64,000 bases of DNA from the NCBI RefSeq assembly GCF_900114035.1, contig NZ_FORP01000025.1:34004-98003 (forward strand). Reading direction: 5' to 3'. The notes below the pieces were generated by a model. That model had not been told where the DNA came from. It worked only from the letters and a program-made list of their open reading frames with translations, and did not search any database. This stretch comes from Amycolatopsis sacchari. Lineage in GTDB: Bacteria > Actinomycetota > Actinomycetes > Mycobacteriales > Pseudonocardiaceae. The position numbers were made by a program, and so were the translations under genes. This document shows positions 1 to 8,520 of this stretch, one piece after another (within the stretch, counting starts at the first letter, position 1; each line of letters starts with the position of its first letter).

Positions 1-549
1 GTGCACCTCGTCGGCGCTTCCAGCGGCGAGTGTTACGCGGTGTACCAGGCCATCCACCGCCCCGGGCGGCTCGCGTCGGTCGCGGCGGTCGACCCGACGA
101 CGGTGACGGCGCGGTTCCGGCCCGCCGTGCTGTGGTGGAGCGCGGTCGGCGTGCTGGTCCGGCGGGACCGGGTGTGGGCGCGGATCCTGGCACAGCTCAC
201 CGGGGTGCCGGCCGACCGCCCGGACATGCGGCTGGTGCTCGCCGGGATCCGGGACCACCGGCCCCGGCTGCCACCACAACTGCGCCCGGCCCAGTCGGCG
301 CTGCGGCGGATCGAAGTCCCGATGTTGCTGGTGTTCCTCGAAAAGAGCACGGCCCACAACGCCCGGCGCGCGGCCCGGCGCGCTCGGCGGCTCCTGCGCG
401 CGGCGGAGGTGGAGCTGTGGCTGGGGCGGAAGCACACCCTGTCGCTCGAGGTGGCCGACCGGGTGCTGGAGTTCACGACCGCATGCAGAGAGGTTCGCCT
501 TCCCCGCCGGGAAGACGAACCTCTCCGGGCGCTCCGGCTCAGGCCGTGA
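1..549 (+). CDS. alpha/beta hydrolase, C-terminal part (5' end outside window)
   Basis: The reading frame is already open at base 1, so only the last 182 residues are visible. The nucleophile elbow GASSG (about residues 5-9), an acidic residue in a strand (LVFLEKS, about 110-116) and a histidine in GRKHTLS (about 141-147) form the serine / acid / histidine set of an alpha/beta hydrolase fold. The substrate cannot be told. The last 20 or so codons run through a very strong hairpin (488-525) that looks like a terminator, so the arginine-rich tail may be a recent read-through extension after loss of an earlier stop. It is convergent with, and overlaps by 11 bases, the CPBP protease gene. Confidence 0.75.
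   Translation: MHLVGASSGECYAVYQAIHRPGRLASVAAVDPTTVTARFRPAVLWWSAVGVLVRRDRVWARILAQLTGVPADRPDMRLVLAGIRDHRPRLPPQLRPAQSALRRIEVPMLLVFLEKSTAHNARRAARRARRLLRAAEVELWLGRKHTLSLEVADRVLEFTTACREVRLPRREDEPLRALRLRP
488..525. terminator. strong hairpin between convergent genes
   Basis: The arms GAGAGGTTCGCCTTCCC (488-504) and GGGAAGACGAACCTCTC (509-525) pair over 17 positions with one mismatch around a 4-base loop. There is no T-run on either side. The position at the 3' ends of two convergent genes suggests a bidirectional terminator, although it lies inside the reading frame of the left gene. Confidence 0.6.
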
Positions 550-1417
550 GCACCCGCTCGACGGGCTCCGCCGCCCGCGGCCGGTACCCCAGCCGGCCCC
601 GGGTCACGGCGATCAGCACCACCGCGGCGACCGTCGAGGCGATCAGGAGGATGCGCGACGAGCTGTGCGGGTCTATGCCGGGGAACACCTCCAGCCACGC
701 CACCGACATGTAGTTGTTCACGCTCGTGTGCAGCACCATCGCGACCGGCAGGCTTTCCCCGGAGCGGTTGAACACCCACGTCATCACGACGCTCAGCGCC
801 GTGGCCGCGACGACGAACTCGACGACGCTGTACCAGTGCACGTCCGGCCAGCCACCCCACTCCGTGAGGAACAGCGGCAGGTGCCAGAAGCCCCACAGCG
901 GGCCGAGGATGAGCGTGCCGCGCAGCGCGCCGAACCGCGGCTGCAGGTGGGGCAGCGCGAAGTCGCGCCAGCCGGGCTCCTCGGCGAGTCCGGTGGTGAT
1001 CATCTGCAGGACCAGCGCGGGCAGGTACGCCACCAGCACCGACGCCCCCGGCACGGCGAACCCGTGTGCGAACGGCAGGCTGGCCAAGGTGAGCGCCACC
1101 GGCACGCCGAGCAGGGTGGCGGCGTACCACCACCACTTCACCCGCCACCGCAGCAGCCTGCCCGTCCACCGCCGCAGCCCCGGCCTGCCCTCCGCGACCG
1201 CCGTGACGATGAACGCGGACAGGATCGGCCCGAGGTACGCGCCGGGCAGCACGCCCAGCAGCTGCGGGGTGCCGAGCAGCTGCGGGAAGCGGAAGTGCAC
1301 GACCCCGAGTCCGTTGTCCGACAACACATACGGCAGCCAGGCCAGCCAGCTGAGCGCGAACGCCATCGTGAAGAACGCGGGCAACCGGTGGCGGGTGATG
1401 AAGATGTGCAGTTTCAT
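539..1417 (-). CDS. CPBP family intramembrane metalloprotease
   Basis: This 292-residue polytopic membrane protein carries the CPBP (Rce1/Abi-type) motifs in order: EEPGWR (EExxxR, about 145-150), FWHLP (FxxxH-type, about 176-180) and HTSVNN (HxxxN, about 228-233). The family cleaves or binds substrates inside the membrane and often accompanies peptide or bacteriocin-immunity transporters. The start ATG has GAGGAGA just upstream and lies 18 bases after the stop of the permease gene, so it is the third gene of the ATPase-permease-CPBP operon. Its job is probably tied to that transporter, such as maturation of a peptide or resistance; the substrate is unknown. Confidence 0.85.
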   Translation of the reverse strand: MKLHIFITRHRLPAFFTMAFALSWLAWLPYVLSDNGLGVVHFRFPQLLGTPQLLGVLPGAYLGPILSAFIVTAVAEGRPGLRRWTGRLLRWRVKWWWYAATLLGVPVALTLASLPFAHGFAVPGASVLVAYLPALVLQMITTGLAEEPGWRDFALPHLQPRFGALRGTLILGPLWGFWHLPLFLTEWGGWPDVHWYSVVEFVVAATALSVVMTWVFNRSGESLPVAMVLHTSVNNYMSVAWLEVFPGIDPHSSSRILLIASTVAAVVLIAVTRGRLGYRPRAAEPVERVLTA

Positions 1418-1435
1418 CTCTGTCTCCTCGGACGG

Positions 1436-3898
1436 TCAGTCGCCGACGCGCATCGCGGCCACCGGGGCCGGGCGGAGGGCGAACCGGGTGGGCAGTGCGA
1501 TGGCGCCCCAGCCGAGTGCGACGGCGGCGGCGACGATCCCGAGGTAGGGCAGCGCGGGAACGCTCGGCAGCGGAGCGCCGGTGAGGCTGATGCTGATGCC
1601 GACGAGCGGCGGGAGCGCGGCGAGCGTGCCGAGCACGACCGCGGCCACGACGACGATCGCCGCCTCGCCGCGCATCATCGCCCGCACCTGCCGCGGTTTC
1701 GCCCCGACGAGCCGCAGCAGTGCGAACTCCCGCACCCGGGTGGCCGTGGCGAGCACCAGGATGTTCACCACCGCGATCGCGAGGAACCCGAGCAGCACGA
1801 GGTTCAGCAGCAGGGTGACCGCCGACTCCCCGCCGTCCGAAGGGGCGGTGAAGGCGCCGCGGTCGGTGGTCCGGACCTCCGGGTAGGCCTGGAGCGCCGT
1901 CGTCAGGGCCGTGAAGTCGTTGCCGGACACCAGGATCTCGTCGTTCAGCGGGTTCGCCACCACGTCCCGCGGCAGCGTGATGTCCCCGAAGCCGAGCCCG
2001 TTGCCGTAGATGGCCACGACCCGGCCGGTGTACGGCCTTCCGTCGCCGAGGCGGATGGACAGGGTCGAGCCGACGTCGGCGCCGAACGTGCCGGCGGCGC
2101 TCTTGCTCAACGCCAGCGTGCCTTCGGTGAGCCCGTCGAGCTCACCGCGCTGGACGTCGAGGTCCAGCACCTCGCGCAGCCCCGCGGGGGTCACGCCCTG
2201 CGCGGTGAACGCCCCGGTCGAGGGCTCGCCCAGTTCGTCGTAGGTCACGAGGGCCTGCGTGTGCACGACCGGCACCGCGGCCGTCACGCCGGGCGTCCGC
2301 CGCACGAGGTCGGCGACCTCGGGGGCGAGCCCGCCGTCGGCGACCAGCACGCGGTCGGCGACGAGGCCCTCGGCCGCCTGGTGCCTGGCGGCCGCATCCG
2401 TCGTGGTCAGCGTGAAGATCTGCACCGCGGCCATCGCCACGCCCATGATCAGCGGGGGCGCCGCGGAACCGATCCGCCGCGAACGCGCCCTCGTGTTGGC
2501 GTCGGCGAGGAAACCCGACGCGGGCCTGCCGAGCCCCAGCCGTCCGAGCACCGCGGCCGTCGCGGTCAGCAGCCGCGGGCCGAGCAGCGCCACCGCGATC
2601 ACCAGCAGCAGCGCCGAACCGGCGGCACCCGCGGTCGCGCTCTCGCCCGTGGTCGTCAGCGGCAGGAACATCCCGAACCCGATGCCAACGGGCACCAGCG
2701 TCCAGCCCGCGACGAGCCGTGCCCGGCCCAGCCGGGGCGGTTCGACCTTCGCCTCGCCCAGTGCGTCGACGGGGCTGACGCGGGCCGCGCGCCGGGCGGC
2801 GATCAGGCCCGCCGCGAGAGCCGTGGCGACGCACAGCACGACGGAGCCCAGCACCGGCAACGGCCCGAGCGTGAACCGGAAGTTCTCCGGCACCACTCCG
2901 GCGGCCACGAACGCGTCGCGGAGCAGGAAAGTGAGCCAGGCCCCGGGCACCGCGCCCAGCACCGAGGCGGTGACGGCCAGCACCGCGGTCTCGGCCCCGA
3001 CCAGCCTGCGGATCTGCCGCGGCGTCGCCGCGACCGCCCGCAGCAGCGCGAACTCGCGGCGCCGCTGCTGGATGGCGAGGCCGAGCGTGCTGGCGACCAC
3101 CAGCGCGACGATCAGCAGCATCGTGCCGCCGAACGAGCCCGCCACCAGCACCAGGAACGAGCGCGCGGCCCCCACGTCGAGGAACTCCGCCTCCGCCCGG
3201 TCGTCGCCCGTGAACGTGGCGACCCCGGGCACGGCCTGCCCGATGCGCTGCGCGAGCGCGCCGGCGGACACGCCCGGCTCGGCGAACACGGCGACGGCGT
3301 CGACCTGGTCGGGCTTGCCGGTGAGCGCCCTGGCCCGCTCGTCGGACAGGAACGTGCCCGTGGCCGTGCCGACCACCCGGTACGGCGCTGCGACGGCACC
3401 GACCGCCAGCGAGACGGTGTCCCCCACGTGCACGCCCGCCTGCGCGGCGAGCGACGCGTCGAGCACGACCTCACCGGCACCGGCCGGCTCCCGGCCGTCG
3501 TGCGCGCCGCTCCCGAGCCTGATCGACGACCAGCCGTGTGCGACCAGCGGCAGGGTGCCGCCGGGCGAGCGCAGTCCGGCCCGGACGGTCACATCGTCCA
3601 CAACGGACTGGACCCCGGGCACGCGGGCGATCTCGTCCGCGCGGGACACCGGCAGCGGCACGCGCTCCGCGAAACGCTGGTCCATGTCCTCGGTGACGGG
3701 CAGCACCTGCTGCGCCGTCACGACGACCGGCGCCGTGGCGTAACGCTGCGGCGCGGCCCCGGCGCGCAACCCGGAGTCCAGCAGCACGCCGCTCCCCGTG
3801 ATCAGCACCGAACCGCAGAACACCGCGACGAACGCGGCCGCGAACGAGCCCCGCCGCGCGCGGATCATCCGCCATGCCATGGAGAACACGTCGATCAC
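1436..3898 (-). CDS. ABC transporter permease with two FtsX domains
   Basis: This 820-residue protein has a MacB/FtsX layout: one N-terminal membrane segment (about 13-35), a large extracytoplasmic domain, three membrane helices, and a second repeat of the same plan ending in three helices. The FtsX core occurs twice (residues about 250-370 and 690-815). I chose the GTG at 3898 because it overlaps the TGA of the ATPase gene (GTGA); a GTG 9 bases further in is also possible. Such permeases do not import; they transduce mechanical force for lipoprotein, peptide or antibiotic removal. The divergent two-component system probably controls it. Confidence 0.85.
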   Translation of the reverse strand: MIDVFSMAWRMIRARRGSFAAAFVAVFCGSVLITGSGVLLDSGLRAGAAPQRYATAPVVVTAQQVLPVTEDMDQRFAERVPLPVSRADEIARVPGVQSVVDDVTVRAGLRSPGGTLPLVAHGWSSIRLGSGAHDGREPAGAGEVVLDASLAAQAGVHVGDTVSLAVGAVAAPYRVVGTATGTFLSDERARALTGKPDQVDAVAVFAEPGVSAGALAQRIGQAVPGVATFTGDDRAEAEFLDVGAARSFLVLVAGSFGGTMLLIVALVVASTLGLAIQQRRREFALLRAVAATPRQIRRLVGAETAVLAVTASVLGAVPGAWLTFLLRDAFVAAGVVPENFRFTLGPLPVLGSVVLCVATALAAGLIAARRAARVSPVDALGEAKVEPPRLGRARLVAGWTLVPVGIGFGMFLPLTTTGESATAGAAGSALLLVIAVALLGPRLLTATAAVLGRLGLGRPASGFLADANTRARSRRIGSAAPPLIMGVAMAAVQIFTLTTTDAAARHQAAEGLVADRVLVADGGLAPEVADLVRRTPGVTAAVPVVHTQALVTYDELGEPSTGAFTAQGVTPAGLREVLDLDVQRGELDGLTEGTLALSKSAAGTFGADVGSTLSIRLGDGRPYTGRVVAIYGNGLGFGDITLPRDVVANPLNDEILVSGNDFTALTTALQAYPEVRTTDRGAFTAPSDGGESAVTLLLNLVLLGFLAIAVVNILVLATATRVREFALLRLVGAKPRQVRAMMRGEAAIVVVAAVVLGTLAALPPLVGISISLTGAPLPSVPALPYLGIVAAAVALGWGAIALPTRFALRPAPVAAMRVGD

Positions 3899-4644
3899 CA
3901 CTCCCCGAGGTGCGTCATGTGCTCGGCGATGGCCTCGGGCGAGGACGGTCCGACCTCGCCCGCGATCCGGCCGTCCGCGAGGAACACCACCGAGTCCGCG
4001 TAGGACGCCGCCACCGGGTCGTGCGTCACCATCAACGCCGTCTGCCCCCACCGGTCCACGGCCTGCCGCAGCGTGCCGAGCACCTGCTTGGCGGTCCGCG
4101 TGTCGAGCGCGCCCGTGGGTTCGTCGAGGAACACCACGTCGGGCCGCGTGACCAGCGCGCGGGCGATCGCGACGCGCTGCTGCTGCCCGCCGGAGAGCTT
4201 GGCGGGCCGCCGGTCCAGCGGCACGGTCAGCTCCACCGAGCGCACCACCTCGGCGAGGAACTCCGGGTCGAACGGCCGGTTCGCCAGCCGCAGCGGCAGC
4301 ACGATGTTCTGCTCGACGGTCAGCGCGTCGAGCAGGTTGTAGGCCTGGAACACGAACCCGATGCGGCTGCGCCGCAGCTCGGTCAGCTGGGCCTCGCGCA
4401 GCTTGGTCAGGTCGTCCTCGCCCAGCAGCACGCGCCCCGACGTCGGGCGGTCGAGCCCGGCGGCGCAGTGCAGGAACGTGCTCTTGCCGGAACCGGAGGG
4501 GCCCATCAGCGCGGTGAAACTGCCGCGCCGCAAGCCGATCGACACGTCGTCGAGCGCACGGACCGCGGTCTCGCCGCTGCCGTAGACCTTGCTCACGGAC
4601 TCCATGCGCACCGCGCAGACGAGCCCGTCCTGGACTGTGGACAT
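3895..4644 (-). CDS. ABC transporter ATP-binding protein, MacB/LolD type
   Basis: This 249-residue ATPase has Walker [10 protein letters not shown], signature LSGGQQQR, Walker B VVFLDEP and the H-loop histidine in MVTHDP. The group is the MacB/LolD/FtsE one that partners FtsX permeases. The ATG at 4644 is preferred over upstream in-frame codons because AGGAAGG sits at the right distance and family homology starts directly after it. It is the first gene of a three-gene operon with the permease (4-base overlap) and the CPBP protease. It reads away from the kinase/regulator pair; the 107-base gap between them contains an inverted repeat suited to regulator binding. Confidence 0.93.
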   Translation of the reverse strand: MSTVQDGLVCAVRMESVSKVYGSGETAVRALDDVSIGLRRGSFTALMGPSGSGKSTFLHCAAGLDRPTSGRVLLGEDDLTKLREAQLTELRRSRIGFVFQAYNLLDALTVEQNIVLPLRLANRPFDPEFLAEVVRSVELTVPLDRRPAKLSGGQQQRVAIARALVTRPDVVFLDEPTGALDTRTAKQVLGTLRQAVDRWGQTALMVTHDPVAASYADSVVFLADGRIAGEVGPSSPEAIAEHMTHLGEW

Positions 4645-4724
4645 CCCCTTTTTCCTTCCTCTGAAGCTGATTTCGACGCTAGGCAGGGCGGGGGTGCGGC
4701 ACACTGGCTCCAGCTCCCGGACCG

Positions 4725-4746
4725 GGGGTGTAGCCAGGTACACCCC
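4725..4746. promoter_or_regulatory. inverted repeat between divergent transporter and two-component genes
   Basis: GGGGTGTA and TACACCCC are perfect inverted arms separated by 6 bases; the flanking CC/GG pair extends the symmetry with one bulged G. It sits 80 bases upstream of the ATPase start and immediately before the kinase start. A dimeric LuxR-type response regulator could bind here and control both directions. This is inferred from position and symmetry only. Confidence 0.4.
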
Positions 4747-4751
4747 GGCGG

Positions 4752-5957
4752 GTGTGCGCAGTAGAGTTCCGCAGCGTGCGGGGGGTGGCCTTGAAGGCAG
4801 CGATCAGGCGCAGCGCCGACGCGACGGGCGCGCTCGCCGGTGCGCTGCGGACCGCGCTGCCCGCGCTGCTGTCGCTGGCCGTGGTGCCGGTGTCGGTGCT
4901 CCTCCTGCCGGTGCTGCCCACCGCGGCGGAGCCCCTGCGGTACGTGACAGGGCTCGAACGGAACCGGCGCGGCATTCCCGCGCCCTACCGGCGGATCGCT
5001 CCCCTGCGCGATCCCGCGACGTGGCGGGACGTGGCGTGGCTCGTGGTGCACGGGGTCACCGGGCTTGCCGCCGGCATCCTCGCGGTCGCGCTGTGGCCCG
5101 CGATCCTGAGCAGCGTCACCACCCCGCTGTATTGGTGGCTGGTGCCGGACGGGGTGACGGCGCTCTTCGTGGACGTCAGGACGTGGCCGCAGGCGCTGAC
5201 GCTGCCGTTCGTCCAGGCCGCGTGCTACGCCGCCATCCTGTACTGGCTCGTGCCCCTCGCGGCGCGCGCCCAGGAGTGGACGACACGCACGCTGCTCGGC
5301 CCCACCGACCACGACCTCCTGGTCCAGCAGGTCGAACGGCTCACCGAGACCCGCACCGAGGCGCTGGAGTCGCACGGCGCCGAGCTGCGCCGCATCGAGC
5401 GGGACCTGCACGACGGGATCCAGGCGCAGCTCGTGGCCGTCGCGGTGCGGCTCGGGCTCGCGGAGCGCGCGCTGGCCGCCGACCCCGACACCGCGCGGTC
5501 GCTGCTGAACGACGCGCAGTCCGGGATCGAGGACTCGCTGGGCAACCTGCGGGGCGTCATCCGCGGCATCTACCCGCCGATCCTCGCCGACCGCGGGCTC
5601 GGCGGGGCCGTGCACGCGCTGGCGAGCGGGCAGCGCGTCCCGGTCGCCGTGCACATCCCCGAGGACCTGCCGCGCCCGCCCGCGCCGATCGAGGCGGCGG
5701 CGTACTTCGTGGTCGCCGAATCGCTGACCAACGTGACCAAGCACAGCTCGGCTCAGCACGCGGAGGTCACGGTCGAGCGCGACGGGCCGAACCTGCGGGT
5801 GGTGGTCCGCGACGACGGGCAGGGCGGCGCGACCGAGGGCGACGGGAGTGGGCTGCTCGGCATCCGCCGCCGGGTCGCCGCGCTCGACGGCACGGCCCGC
5901 ATCGAAAGCCCTGCCGGCGAAGGAACGACGATCGAGGTGCTGCTGCCGTGCGGATAG
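4752..5957 (+). CDS. sensor histidine kinase, DesK/NarL type (HisKA_3)
   Basis: The N-terminal half has about four membrane helices (residues roughly 35-55, 95-120, 125-140 and 150-170) and no clear periplasmic sensor, as in intramembrane-sensing kinases. The phosphoacceptor is His220 in RDLHDGIQAQL, followed by a HATPase domain with the N-box AESLTNVTKH and G-box DDGQGG. The start is uncertain: GTG at 4752, or GTG at 4776 or 4785, none with a clear ribosome site. It overlaps the response regulator by 10 bases. It is divergent from an ABC transporter/CPBP operon, which is its likely target. Confidence 0.9.
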   Translation: MCAVEFRSVRGVALKAAIRRSADATGALAGALRTALPALLSLAVVPVSVLLLPVLPTAAEPLRYVTGLERNRRGIPAPYRRIAPLRDPATWRDVAWLVVHGVTGLAAGILAVALWPAILSSVTTPLYWWLVPDGVTALFVDVRTWPQALTLPFVQAACYAAILYWLVPLAARAQEWTTRTLLGPTDHDLLVQQVERLTETRTEALESHGAELRRIERDLHDGIQAQLVAVAVRLGLAERALAADPDTARSLLNDAQSGIEDSLGNLRGVIRGIYPPILADRGLGGAVHALASGQRVPVAVHIPEDLPRPPAPIEAAAYFVVAESLTNVTKHSSAQHAEVTVERDGPNLRVVVRDDGQGGATEGDGSGLLGIRRRVAALDGTARIESPAGEGTTIEVLLPCG

Positions 5958-6583
5958 TGATCGCGGAGGACAACGCGCTGCTGCGGGAGGGCATCTCCCT
6001 GCTGGTCCGCACCGCCGGGCACGAGGTGGTCGGCAACGCGGCGAACGGTCCGGAGATCGTGCCGCTGCTGCTGGAGCACCGGCCGGACATCGCCGTGCTG
6101 GACGTGCGCATGCCCCCGACGTTCCGCGACGAGGGGCTGCGAGCCGCGATCGAGGCCAGGCGGTTGCTGCCGGGGTTGCCGATCCTCGTGCTGTCGCAGT
6201 ACGTGGAGCACACGTACGCCACCGAGCTGCTCGCGAGCGGCGCGGGTGGGGTGGGCTACCTGCTCAAGGACCGCGTCGGCCGGGTCGAGGAGTTCCTCGA
6301 CGCGCTCAACCGCGTCGCCGCCGGGGGCACCGCGCTCGACCCGGAGGTGGTGTCACAGCTGATGAACCGCCGCGACCCGCTCGACGCGCTGACCGCGCGG
6401 GAGCGCGAAGTGCTGCACCTGATGGCGCAGGGCCACGACAACGCGGCGATCGCGCGGCAGCTGGTGGTGACCGAGCGCGCGGTGACCAAGCACATCGGGA
6501 ACATCTTCCGGAAACTCGACCTGCCGCCGACGGACAGCGGGCACCGGCGGGTGCTGGCCGTGCTGGCGTACGTGAACGCTTGA
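5948..6583 (+). CDS. LuxR/NarL-family response regulator
   Basis: This 211-residue protein has a receiver domain with acidic pocket EDN (residues 7-9), phosphoacceptor Asp52 in VLDVRMP and conserved Lys in LLKDRVG, followed by a LuxR-type helix-turn-helix (about 145-205: LTAREREVLHLMAQG, then AVTKHIGNIFRKL). The GTG start lies inside the last codons of the kinase gene, so the two are translationally coupled partners. It probably controls the divergent ABC/CPBP operon through the inverted repeat at 4725-4746. Confidence 0.92.
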   Translation: MRIVIAEDNALLREGISLLVRTAGHEVVGNAANGPEIVPLLLEHRPDIAVLDVRMPPTFRDEGLRAAIEARRLLPGLPILVLSQYVEHTYATELLASGAGGVGYLLKDRVGRVEEFLDALNRVAAGGTALDPEVVSQLMNRRDPLDALTAREREVLHLMAQGHDNAAIARQLVVTERAVTKHIGNIFRKLDLPPTDSGHRRVLAVLAYVNA

Positions 6584-6608
6584 GGTAGGCCGTTTTCGGG
6601 CCTCCCTC
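6582..6608 (+). terminator. hairpin after the two-component genes
   Basis: GAGGTAGGCC (6582-6591) and GGCCTCCCTC (6599-6608) pair with one mismatch around a short T-rich loop. It begins at the regulator stop codon. There is no T-tract, so it may work as a weak or Rho-assisted terminator. Confidence 0.45.
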
Positions 6609-6707
6609 AACCGGAGTAGCCCCTCCTGACGGATGGCGACAGGCCGCAGCAAGGCCCTCAGTCCTCTTCACCGGACCGGACACGAATCCGACTTGTGGAG
6701 AGAACCG

Positions 6708-8267
6708 ATGCCTCGAACACCGAAAACCAGCAGGATCCGGAGAACCGCCGCGAGGTTCGGCAGCCTCGCCTCGGTGGCGGGGATCGCGGCGCTGGCCGTC
6801 GTGGGCGGCGCCACGACGGCCTCGGCCGCCGACAACCCGGTGGGCTGCGGTTACGCCACCAGCGGACCGGCCGCGAGCACGTTGTGCTGGCTGGACATGA
6901 GCGCCTACAACGACACCGCCGCCTCGTCCACCGCCGGGCAGAACATGACGGTGACCCTGCCCGGCGGGTACACGATGACGTTCAACGTCATCAAGCGCCC
7001 GGTCGGCTCGAACCCCTCGGTCGCGTTCGCGTCCCGTCCCGCCACCGGCCGCCCGCTCGGGGACCAGCTGTACCCCGGCCTGCCCGGGAACGCGGCGCTG
7101 GCGAACACCGCCGCCGCCAGCTTCTCCAACACCGTGACCCTGCGGAACATCGTGGTCCGGGACTCGGCGGGCGCCCAGGTCAGCGGCTACGCGATCGCCA
7201 GCGGGGACGCCGAGATCACGGCCGACACCGAACGCATCACGTGGACCTCGAACGCGCCGATCACCCAGCTCGGGTCCGTCGCCGCGGCGAACGGGTGCCA
7301 GGCGAGCACCGCGACGGGGTTCGGCACGACCACGGTGTCCTGCACCGGAACGGGACTGAGCGCCCCGTACGGCACGCTCGCGGTCAAGTCGGTCGGCGCG
7401 ACGACGTTCTCGGCCAGGCTCGACAGCACCACGGGTGTCGAGGCGGTCGCCTTCGCGGTCCAGACCGCCAAGGTGACGCTGAACAAGCAGGTGGTCGACC
7501 GGCGCCTCCCGGCCGATTCGTTCGACCTCGCGGTCACCTCGCCCGAAGGCACCACGGTCGGGACGGCGACCACCGGTGGCGCGGACACCGCCACCACGGG
7601 CCCGTTGACCGCCATGCCGCGGACGGCGGGGCAGAGCTTCACGCTGAGCGAGGCGGCGAGCGCGGGCAGCTCGCTGGCGAACTACGACCAGTCGTGGTCC
7701 TGCACCAACGCCACCGCCGGCAGCACCACGTCCCTGCCCACCGGTACCGGCACCAGCGTGGCGGTCTCCCCGCAGCCGGGCGACGACATCTCCTGCACCG
7801 TCACCAACACGGCCAAGCAGACCGACCTGTCCATCGTGAAGGCGGGCCCGGCGACGGCCGGCGTCGGCGAACCGGTGACGTACACGCTGATCGTCTCCAA
7901 CAACGGTCCCGGTGACTCGACCGGCTACACCGTCACCGACCAGCTCCCGGCGGGGCTGACCGGCGTCACCACGAGCACGCCGGGCTGCACGGTCACGGGC
8001 CAGGCGCTGACGTGCACCGGCGGTCCGCTGGCGTTCAACGAGCGCGCGGTGATCACGGTGTCCGGCGTCGCCGACGGCAGTGTGCAGACGCTCTTCAACA
8101 CCGCGGCGGTCAAGTCCAACGAGGTCGACGGCAACCCGGGCAACGACACCTCCAACGAGGTCACGACCGAGGTGGTGCCGCTGGTGTCCGTGGCGGTCGG
8201 CGGTGGTGCGCTCGCGCTGCTCGGTGGCGGCTACGCGCTGCGCCGCCGCCCGAAGACGACGGCGTGA
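6708..8267 (+). CDS. secreted, membrane-anchored DUF11 surface protein
   Basis: This 519-residue protein has a twin-arginine-rich N-terminus and hydrophobic core ending in TTASA-AD (signal peptide cleaved near residue 40). The N-terminal region, with paired Cys and the phrases LCWLDMSAYN and VTLPGGYTMTFNV, resembles the non-repeat domain of CshA-type fibrillar adhesins. Then comes a prealbumin-like stretch (about 285-365) and a DUF11 domain (about 372-486). A C-terminal membrane helix (about 491-511) is followed by RRRPKTTA. There is no LPXTG, so anchoring is by the helix itself. The ATG has GGAGA 7 bases upstream. The likely role is cell-surface structure or adhesion; no partner genes are nearby. 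Confidence 0.8.
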   Translation: MPRTPKTSRIRRTAARFGSLASVAGIAALAVVGGATTASAADNPVGCGYATSGPAASTLCWLDMSAYNDTAASSTAGQNMTVTLPGGYTMTFNVIKRPVGSNPSVAFASRPATGRPLGDQLYPGLPGNAALANTAAASFSNTVTLRNIVVRDSAGAQVSGYAIASGDAEITADTERITWTSNAPITQLGSVAAANGCQASTATGFGTTTVSCTGTGLSAPYGTLAVKSVGATTFSARLDSTTGVEAVAFAVQTAKVTLNKQVVDRRLPADSFDLAVTSPEGTTVGTATTGGADTATTGPLTAMPRTAGQSFTLSEAASAGSSLANYDQSWSCTNATAGSTTSLPTGTGTSVAVSPQPGDDISCTVTNTAKQTDLSIVKAGPATAGVGEPVTYTLIVSNNGPGDSTGYTVTDQLPAGLTGVTTSTPGCTVTGQALTCTGGPLAFNERAVITVSGVADGSVQTLFNTAAVKSNEVDGNPGNDTSNEVTTEVVPLVSVAVGGGALALLGGGYALRRRPKTTA

Positions 8268-8284
8268 CCCCGGAATGAGCAGGA

Positions 8285-8322
8285 GGCGGCGGAGTCGACC
8301 TCGTGAAGGGAACTCCGCCGCC
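8285..8322. terminator. intrinsic-type hairpin between surface-protein gene and tRNA
   Basis: GGCGGCGGAGT (8285-8295) and ACTCCGCCGCC (8312-8322) form a perfect 11-bp stem. It lies at the 3' ends of both the surface-protein gene and the opposing tRNA gene, so it may serve both. Confidence 0.6.
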
Positions 8323-8332
8323 CCTTCCCGAG

Positions 8333-8405
8333 AGCCGGCAAGGGGACTCGAACCCCTGACATCTTGCTTACAAGGCAAGCGCTCTACCAACTGAGCTATG
8401 CCGGC
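8333..8405 (-). tRNA. tRNA-Thr (anticodon UGU)
   Basis: The reverse strand folds into a complete 73-nt cloverleaf. The 7-bp acceptor is GCCGGCA/TGCCGGC, the D-stem GCTC/GAGC, and the anticodon stem CTTGC/GCAAG with loop CTTGTAA (anticodon TGT, reading ACA). The T-stem is AGGGG/CCCCT with loop TTCGAGT. No CCA is encoded. ACA is rare in such GC-rich genomes. Confidence 0.97.
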
Positions 8406-8520
8406 CGATGGCCCCGAGGCCGAGCCGATGATACCCCTACCACCTGACGGGCGGCTCCTTGCGCGGCACCCCCGGGGCGCGGAACGCTTTCCCCAGGCGC
8501 CGGGGAAGGAGGCCAGGGCG

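Noticed and set aside
665..4003. A 1112-codon plus-strand frame antisense to the FtsX permease and CPBP genes
   Set aside because: Low-complexity Arg/His/Gln composition and no recognisable domain; the opposite strand codes for real membrane proteins.
6708..8267. Sortase-anchored surface protein
   Set aside because: No LPXTG-type motif before the C-terminal helix and no sortase gene nearby.
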